Assembly: GCF_000280905.1 (NCBI RefSeq) | Contig: NZ_ALAP01000092.1 | Coordinates: 62,001-126,000, forward strand | DNA: 64,000 bases | Origin: Streptomyces sp. AA1529 | Lineage (GTDB): Bacteria; Actinomycetota; Actinomycetes; Streptomycetales; Streptomycetaceae | Direction of reading: 5' to 3' | Shown: in pieces, positions 41,138 to 49,998 of the stretch | Layout of the letters: the number at the start of each line of letters is the position of its first letter | Numbering within the stretch: position 1 is the first letter of the stretch | Program-made: the position numbers and the translations under genes | Notes under the pieces: model-generated | What the model saw: the letters and a program-made list of their open reading frames with translations, nothing else | What the model was told of the DNA's origin: nothing | The model's database searches: none

Positions 41138-42450
41138 GGCGTCCTCACTTCACGGATGGGGTGGTGGTGGCGCTCGCGCAGGGCGGACCGCAGCTGCAGC
41201 CACCACACGGCCGAGCCCAGGAGGGTCGCGGCGGCCACGCCCCAGGCGGAGCCGACGGTGCCGGCCGCGGCCGCCCCGCCGAGCCCGCCGCCGGCATAGC
41301 AGGCGGAGGCGAACAGCTGGCTGCGCAGACTGCGCCGGGCCGCGGCGAGGGCACGCAGCCCCGCGGCCGCACCGGTGCCGAGGCCGGCGCCCGCGACGCC
41401 GAGCGTGGCGGGCACGATGAGCTCCGCCGCGGCATGCCAGATGTCGCCGAGCACCAGCGCACCGGCCCGGTCCGGCAGCAGCAGCAGCGCCCCGCCCCAC
41501 AGCAGCGCGGCGGCGGCCTGCCCGCCGCCCAGCAGGAGGCAGAACGGGCCCAGTCGGTGCGGGGCCCGCCGCAGCACCCGTGCCGCCTCCGCGACGGTGA
41601 CCAGCGAGAGCCCCATCAGCACGGCGAGGAACGGGCCGAGCAGCAGTTCGGCGCCCCGGATCACCCCCACGGCGCCGACCCCGGCGATCACGCCGAGCCC
41701 GTACGCCCGCAGCTGGCTCGCGCCGCTGACGCAGGTGTTCTCGACCAGATACCGGTAGCCGAGGTCGCGATGCTCGCGCAGCCACGCGCGCGCTCCGGTG
41801 GGCCGGGGCAGGATGCCGGACTGGAGGCAGCCGTAGGCGGCGGCCACCGCGGCGGACGCGCCCCAGGCGACCACGAAGGCGGCGACGCTGCCCACGCGGG
41901 CCGCGCAGACCATGGCGGGGACGAGCGCGAGGCCCCACACGAGGTCGTTCACGAACGCTTTGCGGCCGGTGCCCGCGGCGAAGAACGCGTACCGCCAGGC
42001 GTCCTGCAGCAGCAGTCCCGGCAGCAGCACGCCGAGGCAGGCGAACGCGGTCCCCACCTGCCCGCCGAGCGCCGGTCCGAGCGCCAGGCACACCGCGCCG
42101 ACGGCGGCACCGACACCGAGCGCGGTCCCCGACGCACGGGCCACGGCGCCGCGCCAGGAGGCGTGCGGCACGCCGCTGAAGCGCACCACGAGCGGGTCGG
42201 TGGCCACGCCGCGGGAGACGCTGAGCACCACGCCGTAAGTGACCCAGGCCAGGCTGAACGCGCCGAACGCGGCCAGCCCGAGCGAGCGCGCCACGTGGAC
42301 GCCCACCGCGAAGTTGGTCATGCTGGAGGCCGCCTGGTCGGCCAGCCCCCAGGAGAGCCGGCCGACCACGGCCCGCCGGGCGGTCGGCCCGGAGCGCCCG
42401 GCCGGGGCCGACGGCGCTGTGCGCTCCCCGTCGGTGCCGATCGGCGTCAT
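41134..42450 (-). CDS. Polysaccharide flippase-like membrane protein (Wzx-type)
   Basis: 438 residues with about twelve hydrophobic segments. The N-terminus GLADQAASSMTNFAVGVHVARSLGLAAFGAFSL is typical of polysaccharide-exporting MOP/Wzx proteins. It should flip undecaprenyl-linked repeat units to the outer face. It is the only flippase candidate in the window and sits among the sugar-modifying genes, coupled to both neighbours by four-base overlaps. Confidence 0.82.
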   Translation of the reverse strand: MTPIGTDGERTAPSAPAGRSGPTARRAVVGRLSWGLADQAASSMTNFAVGVHVARSLGLAAFGAFSLAWVTYGVVLSVSRGVATDPLVVRFSGVPHASWRGAVARASGTALGVGAAVGAVCLALGPALGGQVGTAFACLGVLLPGLLLQDAWRYAFFAAGTGRKAFVNDLVWGLALVPAMVCAARVGSVAAFVVAWGASAAVAAAYGCLQSGILPRPTGARAWLREHRDLGYRYLVENTCVSGASQLRAYGLGVIAGVGAVGVIRGAELLLGPFLAVLMGLSLVTVAEAARVLRRAPHRLGPFCLLLGGGQAAAALLWGGALLLLPDRAGALVLGDIWHAAAELIVPATLGVAGAGLGTGAAAGLRALAAARRSLRSQLFASACYAGGGLGGAAAAGTVGSAWGVAAATLLGSAVWWLQLRSALRERHHHPIREVRTP

Positions 42451-43757
42451 GCCTTGATCAGCCCTGCCTCGTGCAGGGCGTCGGCCGCGCCGGCGACGGT
42501 GTCGAACGGCAGCCCGGACCGCTCCGCGACGTCCAGCAAGCTGTGCGCGCCGTCCGAGAGGTTGAGCACCCAGAGCATGGCGAGCTGGGCCTGCTTGGCG
42601 TCGCTGCGGCCGCCGAGCGACTCGTACAGCCCGCGGCGGCCCAGTTGCGGTTCGCCGTAGGGGCTGAGGTTGACGTAGCGCCGGTTGCGGTCCAGCACGG
42701 CGAACGCCTCGCGGCAGACGGCGAGCGTGTCGGCCATCGCCTCCGGGGTGACGAAGTCCAGATTGTCCGCCGAGGTGTGGTATTCGGGGTATCCGGCATA
42801 CGGGGTCCGGCAGAGCGAGCCCACGCCGAGGTCGAATCCGGGTGAGCAGAACTGCCGCTCGTCGTAGCCGTAGGGGGTGAACTCCGCGATCCGGTGGGGG
42901 CGTTCGGAGACGCGCAGCACGTGCCGCAGCACCCGGTCGATCTCCGCGTCCCCGCGCCTGCTCTGCTTGTACGTCAGTCCGCCCCGGTCGCCCGCGCAGG
43001 CCAGCACCAGTCCGTGCTCGACCCGTCCCCCGGCTCCCGGCTCCACCCGTGCCGGGGACGGTCCCTGCACCCGGTCCGCGTTGCGGGCCAGCCAGGTGAT
43101 CGCGCCGATGGTTCCGGGGGCGAACAGGAACCGGTAGGTGTACCACGGCGTGCGCTCCGCCAGCGCGCGGGCCAGGAACGTCGCCACCGCGACGCCGGCC
43201 AGGTTGTCGTTGGCCAGCGACGGATGGCAGACGTGGCAGGAGACCAGCACCTCGTCGGTGACCTGCCCCGGGACGACGTGCTCGGCGTAGGTGAGGTGGC
43301 CGTCGCCGAGCGTGGAGTCGATGCGCACCTCGTACCGGCCGTCCGGCAGCGCGTCCAAGGTGTCCTGGGCCAGGCAGAACCCCCATTCGGGCGCGTAGTA
43401 GCTGGTGCGGTACGGCACCCAGGACGGGTGGTCGGGCAGGGTGTGCAGGTGCGCGCGCAGTTCGGCCAGCGGCATGGTCGCCGACACCGGCACGCTGTAG
43501 CCGAGCACGTGCAGGCTGGAGTCGGCGAAGTCGACGACCCGGCGGCCGGTGCTGTCGGCGATGTACGCCTCCCGGATGTTCCACTCCTGCGGCACCGTCC
43601 AGTCCAGCACCCGGGTGCCGGTCGGCACCTCGTGCGTCTGCAGCGGGAGGTGCTCGCCGACGATCTCCAGGGTGGCGCGCACGCCGTCGCCGGTGATGCT
43701 CCGGCAGAGCGGGTAGAGCCGCTCCACCAGGGCGTACATCTCGTCGCCGGAGGTCAT
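42447..43757 (-). CDS. DUF4910 (M28 aminopeptidase-like) protein
   Basis: 436 residues. The conserved core has VSCHVCHPSLANDNLAG (His178 and Asp184 as likely metal ligands) and SPGFDLGVGSLCRTPYAGYPEYHTSADNLDF, with a C-terminal winged-helix-like part. DUF4910 genes recur in bacterial surface-glycan clusters, but their reaction is unknown. In the family as I recall it, a PETIG motif carries a Glu; here it reads PGTIG (Gly215), so the usual catalytic Glu may be missing. Overlaps couple it to the flippase and SDR genes. Confidence 0.75.
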   Translation of the reverse strand: MTSGDEMYALVERLYPLCRSITGDGVRATLEIVGEHLPLQTHEVPTGTRVLDWTVPQEWNIREAYIADSTGRRVVDFADSSLHVLGYSVPVSATMPLAELRAHLHTLPDHPSWVPYRTSYYAPEWGFCLAQDTLDALPDGRYEVRIDSTLGDGHLTYAEHVVPGQVTDEVLVSCHVCHPSLANDNLAGVAVATFLARALAERTPWYTYRFLFAPGTIGAITWLARNADRVQGPSPARVEPGAGGRVEHGLVLACAGDRGGLTYKQSRRGDAEIDRVLRHVLRVSERPHRIAEFTPYGYDERQFCSPGFDLGVGSLCRTPYAGYPEYHTSADNLDFVTPEAMADTLAVCREAFAVLDRNRRYVNLSPYGEPQLGRRGLYESLGGRSDAKQAQLAMLWVLNLSDGAHSLLDVAERSGLPFDTVAGAADALHEAGLIKA

Positions 43758-44785
43758 CGGCGCCTCCGCAGGGTCTCGTCGACGGCTCCGGCCTCGGACG
43801 CGGCGCGCAGCACCGCCAGCCGGGTGAAACGGTGCTCGAAGTCCTCCCGGGTCAGGCCGTGCTCCCGGTAGGCGTCGGCGAGTTCGAGCGCGCCCCGCTT
43901 CACCGTCCACGCGCACTCGAAGCCGGGCACCGCGGCGCGGAACCGGGAGAAGTCCACCCGGTAGGACCGCGGGTCGGCTCCGGTCTCGCCGGTGATGACC
44001 ACCCGCGAGCCGGGCACCGCGGCGGCGACCTCCTCGGCGATCTCGGCGACCGTGACGTTGTTGGTCTCGCTGCCGATGTTGAAGGCCCGGTCGTGCACCG
44101 CCTCCCGCGGCGCGGTCAGCGCCGCCGCGAAGGCCCGTGCGATGTCGGCGGCGTGCACGAGCGGGCGCCAGGGCGTGCCGTCGGAGAGCACCAGCACCTC
44201 GCCGGACAGCAGCGCGTGGCCCACCAGGTTGTTCAGCACGATGTCGGCGCGCAGCCGGGGCGAGTAGCCGAAGGCGGTGGCGTTGCGCATGTACACCGGG
44301 CTGAAGTCGCCGTCGGCCAGCGCGTGCAGGTCGTCCTCCACCCGCACCTTGGACTCGGCGTAGGGGGTCACCGGGCGCAGCGGGGCGTCCTCGGCCACCA
44401 GTTCGCCGCCGCCGGCCGCACCGTAGACCGAGCAGGTCGAGGCGTACAGGAAGCGCCGCACCCCGGCCTCGCGGGCCAGGCGGGCCAGCCGCACCGAAGC
44501 GCGGTGGTTGATGTCGTAGGTCAGCTCCGGCGCCAGCGCGCCCAGCGGGTCGTTGGACAGTGCGGCCAGGTGGATCACGGCGTCGAACCCGGCCACGTGT
44601 GCGGCCGTGATGTCGCGCAGGTCGACCTCTCCCCCGGCCCCCGGCGGGTCGGCGGGGGGCGGCCCCAGCACGCAGTCGGCGAACAGGGCGGCGTCGAGGC
44701 CGACGACGTCGTGCCCGGCGTCGGCGAGGAGCGGGGCCATCACCGTGCCCAGGTAGCCCTGGTGTCCGGTCAGCAGCACGCGCAT
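43754..44785 (-). CDS. NAD(P)-dependent nucleotide-sugar epimerase/reductase (extended SDR)
   Basis: 343 residues. The extended SDR pattern is clear: GHQGYLG nucleotide loop, STCSVYG with active Ser/Thr, and YAESK with catalytic Tyr and Lys. The acidic pair next to the Thr that marks sugar 4,6-dehydratases is absent, so it is better read as an epimerase or reductase than as the missing dehydratase. It is coupled to DUF4910 by a four-base overlap and lies 3 bases after PIG-L. Confidence 0.85.
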   Translation of the reverse strand: MRVLLTGHQGYLGTVMAPLLADAGHDVVGLDAALFADCVLGPPPADPPGAGGEVDLRDITAAHVAGFDAVIHLAALSNDPLGALAPELTYDINHRASVRLARLAREAGVRRFLYASTCSVYGAAGGGELVAEDAPLRPVTPYAESKVRVEDDLHALADGDFSPVYMRNATAFGYSPRLRADIVLNNLVGHALLSGEVLVLSDGTPWRPLVHAADIARAFAAALTAPREAVHDRAFNIGSETNNVTVAEIAEEVAAAVPGSRVVITGETGADPRSYRVDFSRFRAAVPGFECAWTVKRGALELADAYREHGLTREDFEHRFTRLAVLRAASEAGAVDETLRRRR

Positions 44786-44788
44786 GGT

Positions 44789-45436
44789 TCAGTCCCCCAG
44801 GTCGAGAGTGAGTTTGGTGACGGCGAACGCCTCGGCGTAGCGCGCGTGGCATTCGACGCCGCGGATCCGCGCGAGGCCCAGGAAGACTTCGCGGTCGTAC
44901 CAGGGCCGGTGCCGCTGTGAGGGGTAGTGCTCCTGCAGCAGCCGCACCTTGTCCTCGGCCTCTTCGGGCGACAGCGGCTGGTAGGCCGCCGGACGCCCCA
45001 GGTCGCCGTCCCACTTGACGATCTCGTAGCCGAGCACGAGGTGGTCGCGGAACGCGGTGGTCATCAGCTTCGCCAGGCAGCGGTGGTCCTGGTGCGCGTC
45101 GTCGGTCCGGGGTGCCAGCACGAGGTCCGGGTCGGTCTCCGCACGCAGTTCCTCGACCGCGGCCTTGGCCTCGTCCCAGCGCGACGGCAGCCGGCCGTCG
45201 GGCAGCTTGAGCACCGTCAGGCGCAGTTCGGCGCCCGGGCAGAAGGCGGCGAGCGCGGCCCGTTCCTCCTCCTCCCGCTCGCCGCCCCCGCCGGAGAGCA
45301 CCAGCGCGTCGACGCGGAGGCCCGGCCGCGCCCGGCACATCGCCAGCAGCGTGCCGCCCACTCCGATGGCGATGTCGTCGCAGTGCGCGCCCACCGCGGC
45401 GATCCGCTCCAGGCGCCCGGCGCCGAGCCGGATCAC
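44789..45436 (-). CDS. PIG-L family deacetylase
   Basis: 215 residues from GTG 45436. AHCDDIAIGVGG (family AHxDD) and DAHQDHR supply the zinc ligands and catalytic base. Members deacetylate N-acetyl sugars. Its presence suggests the modified sugar carries, or at one stage carries, an acetamido group. It overlaps the nucleotidyltransferase gene by GTGA (45433-45436). Confidence 0.88.
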   Translation of the reverse strand: MIRLGAGRLERIAAVGAHCDDIAIGVGGTLLAMCRARPGLRVDALVLSGGGGEREEEERAALAAFCPGAELRLTVLKLPDGRLPSRWDEAKAAVEELRAETDPDLVLAPRTDDAHQDHRCLAKLMTTAFRDHLVLGYEIVKWDGDLGRPAAYQPLSPEEAEDKVRLLQEHYPSQRHRPWYDREVFLGLARIRGVECHARYAEAFAVTKLTLDLGD

Positions 45437-46266
45437 GCGCCGACTCCGGCGCCGTGCCTGCTGCCGGGCGCGGCTGCGGCCGCTCCGGCACCGTCCCGTT
45501 CCCACACGGCCCACGGGCGGTCGCCCCGGGCGTAGGCGGCGTCGAGCGCGGCCCGTTCCTTGACGGTGTCGGTCGGCTTCCAGAACCCGCGGTGCTGGTG
45601 CGCCACCAGCCGGCCCTGCTTGGCCAGTCCGGCGCATCCGTCGGCGACCAGGTCGCCGTTCTCCGGTATGTGGTCGAAGACCTCCCGGCGGAGCACGAAG
45701 TAGCCGCCGTTCTCCCACAGCGGCAGTTCGCTCACCGCGGTGATGCCCCCGACCAGCCCGTCCTCGCCCAGGTCCACGCAGTGGAAGGAGGACTGCGGCG
45801 GCACCACCATCATCGACGCACCGGCGTCGCGCCGGCTGAAGCGCTCGATCATCTGCGGCAGCGGGGCGTCGGTGAGCACGTCGGCGTAGTTGGCCAGGAA
45901 CATCTCGTCGCCGTCCAGGTGCTCGCGCACCCGGCGCAGCCGCTCCCCGATCGGCGATTCGATGCCGGTCTGCGCGAATGTGATCGTCCAGTCGGCGATG
46001 TCGGTGGACAGCAGTTCGGTCCGCCCGTTGCGCAGTACGAAGTCGTTGGAGGTGGTCTCCTCGTAGGTGAGGAAGAAGTTCTTGATGTGGTGCGCCCCGT
46101 AGCCGAGGCACAGGATGAACTCCGTGTGCCCGTAGTGCGCGTAGTAGCGCATGACGTGCCAGATCAGCGGCCGCGGGCCGACCATCGCCATCGGTTTGGG
46201 GATGTCGTCGGAGGCTCCGCTGCGCATCCGCAGCCCGTAGCCGCCGCAGAACAGTACGACCTTCAT
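45433..46266 (-). CDS. rfbF: Sugar-phosphate nucleotidyltransferase (glucose-1-phosphate cytidylyltransferase-like)
   Basis: 277 residues. It closely matches RfbF/DdhA: VLFCGGYGLRMR binding loop, IPKPM with the activating Lys, LANYADVLTDAPL, FHCVDLGEDGLV and GGYFVLRREVFDHI. RfbF makes CDP-glucose, the entry to CDP-deoxysugars. The usual partner CDP-glucose 4,6-dehydratase (RfbG) is not in the window. The last 20 residues are Ala-rich and variable. It overlaps the methyltransferase gene by ATGA. Confidence 0.88.
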   Translation of the reverse strand: MKVVLFCGGYGLRMRSGASDDIPKPMAMVGPRPLIWHVMRYYAHYGHTEFILCLGYGAHHIKNFFLTYEETTSNDFVLRNGRTELLSTDIADWTITFAQTGIESPIGERLRRVREHLDGDEMFLANYADVLTDAPLPQMIERFSRRDAGASMMVVPPQSSFHCVDLGEDGLVGGITAVSELPLWENGGYFVLRREVFDHIPENGDLVADGCAGLAKQGRLVAHQHRGFWKPTDTVKERAALDAAYARGDRPWAVWERDGAGAAAAAPGSRHGAGVGA

Positions 46267-47513
46267 GATGTGACCTCGACGATGCTCAGTTCCGGGATGG
46301 GAAAGACCAGCCGGCCGCCCCAGGCGTGCACGTAGGACAGCTGCTCGACCAGTTCGGTGCGCAGGTTCCAGGGGAGGACCAGCACATAGTCCGGCCGGTC
46401 GGCGCCGATCTGCTCGGGCGGCAGGATCGGGATCCGGGTGCCCGGGGTGAACCTGCCGTGCTTGTAGGGGTTGCGGTCGACCGTGTACGGGAGCAGGTCG
46501 GGCCGGATGCCGCAGTGGTTGAGCAGGGTGTTGCCCTTGCCGGGGGCGCCGTAGCCGACGACCGTCTCACCGCGCTCGGCCGCCTCGATCAGGAACCGCA
46601 GCAGGTCCCGGCGTACCTTCGCCACCCGCGCGGAGAACTCGGTGTAGCCGGTCAGCTCGTGCAGTCCGGCGGCCTTCTCCCGGTCCAGCACCTCGGCCAC
46701 CCGCGGCGTCGGCTCCCCTGCCGCGCCGGTCGGCCGGGCCCACAGCCGGATGGAGCCGCCGTGCGTGGGCAGCAGTTCGACGTCCACGAGCGCCAGTCCG
46801 CCGGTGGCCAGCGCCCGGGCCGCGGAAGCGACCGTGTAGTACTGGAAGTGCTCGTGGTAGATCGTGTCGTACTGGTTGTGCTCGATCAGGGTCAGCAGGT
46901 GCTGCACCTCGATCGAGACCCAGCCGTCGTCCGCGACCAGGGAGCGCAGCCCTCGCGTGAACCCGACGACGTCGGGGATGTGCGCGTACACGTTGTTCGC
47001 CACGACGAGGTCCGCCGCTCCGTGCTCGGCGCGGACGGCCGAACCGGTGGCCGGGTCCAGGAACTCCGTGCGGGTCGGGACGCCCGCGTCCCGCGCCGCG
47101 ACGCCGACGTTCACCGACGGCTCGATGCCCAGGCAGCGGATCCCCCGGTCGACCAGGTGGCGCAGCAGATACCCGTCGTTGCTCGCGACCTCGACCACGA
47201 AGGCGTCCCTCTCCGCGGAGTCGAGGGCGAGCTTGCGCACGGCGTCGGCGACGAACGTGCGCGCGTGCTCCACCCAGGACGTCGAGAAGGAGGAGAAGTA
47301 CGCGTACTGCGTGAACGTGTCCTCCGGCGTGATCAGCGGCGGAATCTGCGCGAGCCGGCACTCGGTGCACACCCGCAGGTGCAGCGGGTAGGTCGGCTCG
47401 GGCTGGTCGAGTTGGTCCGCGGCCAGGAAGCTCTCGCACGGTGGCGTCGCACCGAGGTCGACGACGCTCGCCAGCGCCTCCGCGCCGCACAGCCGGCATC
47501 GTGTCATCTGCAT
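46263..47513 (-). CDS. NDP-hexose C-methyltransferase-like SAM enzyme
   Basis: 416 residues with the three-part layout of TylC3/EvaC-type enzymes: an N-terminal zinc site of four Cys (6, 9, 49, 52), a central SAM domain with VEVASNDGYLLRHL and DLVVANNVYAHIPD, and a C-terminal domain with GYGAPGKGNTLLNHCGI. These enzymes methylate C3 of 4-keto-6-deoxy nucleotide sugars, producing branched sugars. GGGGA lies 7 bases before the first ATG. It overlaps the GT4 gene upstream by 10 bases. Confidence 0.87.
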   Translation of the reverse strand: MQMTRCRLCGAEALASVVDLGATPPCESFLAADQLDQPEPTYPLHLRVCTECRLAQIPPLITPEDTFTQYAYFSSFSTSWVEHARTFVADAVRKLALDSAERDAFVVEVASNDGYLLRHLVDRGIRCLGIEPSVNVGVAARDAGVPTRTEFLDPATGSAVRAEHGAADLVVANNVYAHIPDVVGFTRGLRSLVADDGWVSIEVQHLLTLIEHNQYDTIYHEHFQYYTVASAARALATGGLALVDVELLPTHGGSIRLWARPTGAAGEPTPRVAEVLDREKAAGLHELTGYTEFSARVAKVRRDLLRFLIEAAERGETVVGYGAPGKGNTLLNHCGIRPDLLPYTVDRNPYKHGRFTPGTRIPILPPEQIGADRPDYVLVLPWNLRTELVEQLSYVHAWGGRLVFPIPELSIVEVTS

Positions 47514-48751
47514 CTGCTGTCCCCATCCCCCCTGCGCGCCGGGCCGTCCCCGGCGCGATCCGGTGCTGACCGACCCGCGATCGCGGTGCGGTACTCCTCC
47601 TCCAGGCGCTCCAGCCCGACGGCCGGGCTGAAGTGCTGCTCGTACCGGTGCCGGGCCGCTCGGCCCAGCTCCCGGTTGCGGGCCGGCCGGTCCGCGATCC
47701 GGCGGATGCAGGAGGCGAGCGAAGCCGCGTCCCCCGGCCGGTGCAGCAGCCCGCTCACCCCGTCCTCGACGAGTTCGACGAAGGCGCCGTGCCCGGCGGC
47801 GACCGCCGGCACCCCCGCCGCCATGGCCTCCACGACCACCAGGCCGAACGCCTCCAGCCAGGTCGAGGGAGCCACCACCGCGACCGACCGCACGACCGCC
47901 TGCCGGCACTGCTCCGGGTCGTACAGGCCCACGTACCGCACGTCGTCCCGGCCCGCCGCCCAGGCGCGCACCTCGCCCTCCAGCGGCCCCGTTCCGGCGA
48001 CCACCAGCGGTACGCCCACACCGCCCGCCGACGCGATCCGGTCCCATGCGGCCATGAGCAGCCGGATGCCCTTGGCCTCCGCGAGCCGGCCGAGATACAG
48101 CAGATGCTCGCCGGGGCCCGCCCGGCAGCCGCCCGGGTCGGGCACGAAGTTGTGCTTCACCGCCAGCCGCCCGGGGGGCATGCCGGCCCGCACCAGGACG
48201 TCGCGCTGCGCCGCGGAGATGCACAGGAACCGCTCGACGCCGGACCACCAGCGCCGCCGGTTGACCGACAGACCGACCGCGAGGGGCACCGTCGCCAGCC
48301 GGGAGCCGCGGTAGCAGCCGTGCCGGACGGCGGGCAGGGGTGCCGCGCCCACGCACTCCGCGCACGGCCGCCCGTCGCGCTGCAGCGTGCCGGGCGGGCA
48401 GACCTGGGTGTAGTTGTGCAGAGTGGCGACGGCGGGCACGCCGGCGTCGGCGCAGGCGGCCAGCACGGCGGGCGACAGCAGCGGGAAGACGTTGTGGACG
48501 TGCACCACGTCCGGCCGCTCGGCGCGGAGCCGGGCGGCGAGTTCGGCGCGGACCCGCGGGTTCCACGGGACCAGCAGCGGCACCGCGGCCTTGCCCGGCA
48601 GGGAGCGGGCGGCGATGTCGTCGCTGCGCCGCTCGAAGACCCCGACCCGGTGTCCGGCCGCGCGCAGCAGCCCCGCCTCCTGGTCGACGACTTTGTTCTC
48701 CCCGCTCGGCTGCGCCGAGGCGTAGCGGTTGTGCACCACGAGTACATGCAT
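47504..48751 (-). CDS. Family 4 glycosyltransferase
   Basis: 415 residues, GT-B fold. The N-terminal domain starts VLVVHNRYASAQPSGENKVVDQEAGLL; the donor domain has LYLGRLAEAKG and the E-x7-E pattern WLEAFGLVVVEAMAAG. A Cys-rich loop (VCPPGTLQRDGRPCAEC) is typical of this subgroup. It transfers a sugar at the cytoplasmic face. The stop lies inside the methyltransferase gene, and the start follows the Wzy-like gene by two bases. Confidence 0.9.
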   Translation of the reverse strand: MHVLVVHNRYASAQPSGENKVVDQEAGLLRAAGHRVGVFERRSDDIAARSLPGKAAVPLLVPWNPRVRAELAARLRAERPDVVHVHNVFPLLSPAVLAACADAGVPAVATLHNYTQVCPPGTLQRDGRPCAECVGAAPLPAVRHGCYRGSRLATVPLAVGLSVNRRRWWSGVERFLCISAAQRDVLVRAGMPPGRLAVKHNFVPDPGGCRAGPGEHLLYLGRLAEAKGIRLLMAAWDRIASAGGVGVPLVVAGTGPLEGEVRAWAAGRDDVRYVGLYDPEQCRQAVVRSVAVVAPSTWLEAFGLVVVEAMAAGVPAVAAGHGAFVELVEDGVSGLLHRPGDAASLASCIRRIADRPARNRELGRAARHRYEQHFSPAVGLERLEEEYRTAIAGRSAPDRAGDGPARRGDGDSRCR

Positions 48752-48753
48752 GC

Positions 48754-49998
48754 TCAGGTCACCTCCCGGTTCGGATTCAGGGCGTGCGGCCCGTCGCGGC
48801 CTCCGGAGTCGGCGGGCGGCGGGAGGGCCGGGGCCTCGGCGGGTGCGGCCAGCAGCGAGGCGGCGACGGCCAGATGCAGCAGATAGGGCGAGGCGTCGCC
48901 CAGCCCGGCCTCGGTGTAGGAGGCGATGGCGCAGTAGCTGATCAGGAAGATCGCGCAGGCCCGGGACAGCGACGGGGGCCGCAGCAGCGCACCGCCGCCC
49001 AGTACCACGAAGAGCGCCGCCACGAGGGCGATGCCGGTCAGGCCCTGCTCCTGGTAGACGGCCAGCCAGCTGTTGTCGATCGGCAGCCCGCCGAACGACT
49101 TGTCGCCCAGGCCCGCGCCGAACAGCTGCTCGACGGCCGTGCGGGGGGCCGCCAGCAGGGCGTCCCAGACCTTGGCCCGGCCGGTGAGGCTGGTGAAGTT
49201 CTCCTGGCTCTGCCCGCGCAGGAACCATGCTCGCAGCGCGGGACCGAATCCCACGGCGGCCACCGCGGCGCACAGCACGGTCCACACGAAGAACCGGCGT
49301 GCCGCGGCGCTGGTGAGGACGAGCGAGCCGATCGCCAGCGCCAGCCCGGCGAACAGGCCGAGGGTGGCCGTCCGGGTGTGGGTCAGCGCGAGGAGAACGG
49401 CCGACGGGACGATGACCGCCGCCGCGCTGCCCCTGTCGGTCCGGTGGCCCAGCAGGAGCAGCACGGTGAGGCCGATGATCACGGCGGCGTACTGCCCGAT
49501 CTGCGGCGGGGTCAGCGGCCACAGTGCGCCGACCAGCCGGCCGCCGTAGAGGTCGGGCAGGGCGGCGCCCGGCGAGAGGAGGGCGCCCGCGGCCACCGAC
49601 CCGAGCACCGCCAGATACATCCGGATGTGGTGTCTGACGAACGTCGAACTGCCGTCCCACCAGCGGCTGAGCAGCCACAGGGTGCTGACGAAGAGGGCCA
49701 GCCGGGTGCAGCGGAACAGTGCGCCGAGCCCGGCTTCCGGATGCGCGCTGGAGATCACGCTCGGCACCAGCAGCAGGGTGAGCAGGAGCAGACAGCCGCC
49801 GGGCCGGATGCGCAGCCGGGGATTGAGCACGAGTGCCAGCGCGAACGCGGCCACCAGCGCGCCCATGGTGACGAGTTGGATGAGGGAGCGGGGCAGCGGG
49901 ACGATGGTCTTCGCCCCGGCTGAGCCGAGCGTGTTGAGGATCAGCAGTCCCCAGACGACTCCGACGGCCCGCGGTGTGCGCTGTCCCATCTCACCCAC
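48754..49998 (-). CDS. O-antigen ligase/polymerase family membrane protein (Wzy-like)
   Basis: 414 residues with about eleven hydrophobic segments and a large loop containing SQENFTSLTGRAKVWDALL and PIDNSWLAVYQEQGLTG, the Wzy_C motif region of O-antigen ligases and polymerases. In an EPS operon with a priming transferase and Wzz-like genes it most likely polymerises the repeat unit outside the membrane. GTG 49998 or ATG 49989 could be the start. It overlaps the beta-helix gene by 8 bases. Confidence 0.87.
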   Translation of the reverse strand: MGEMGQRTPRAVGVVWGLLILNTLGSAGAKTIVPLPRSLIQLVTMGALVAAFALALVLNPRLRIRPGGCLLLLTLLLVPSVISSAHPEAGLGALFRCTRLALFVSTLWLLSRWWDGSSTFVRHHIRMYLAVLGSVAAGALLSPGAALPDLYGGRLVGALWPLTPPQIGQYAAVIIGLTVLLLLGHRTDRGSAAAVIVPSAVLLALTHTRTATLGLFAGLALAIGSLVLTSAAARRFFVWTVLCAAVAAVGFGPALRAWFLRGQSQENFTSLTGRAKVWDALLAAPRTAVEQLFGAGLGDKSFGGLPIDNSWLAVYQEQGLTGIALVAALFVVLGGGALLRPPSLSRACAIFLISYCAIASYTEAGLGDASPYLLHLAVAASLLAAPAEAPALPPPADSGGRDGPHALNPNREVT

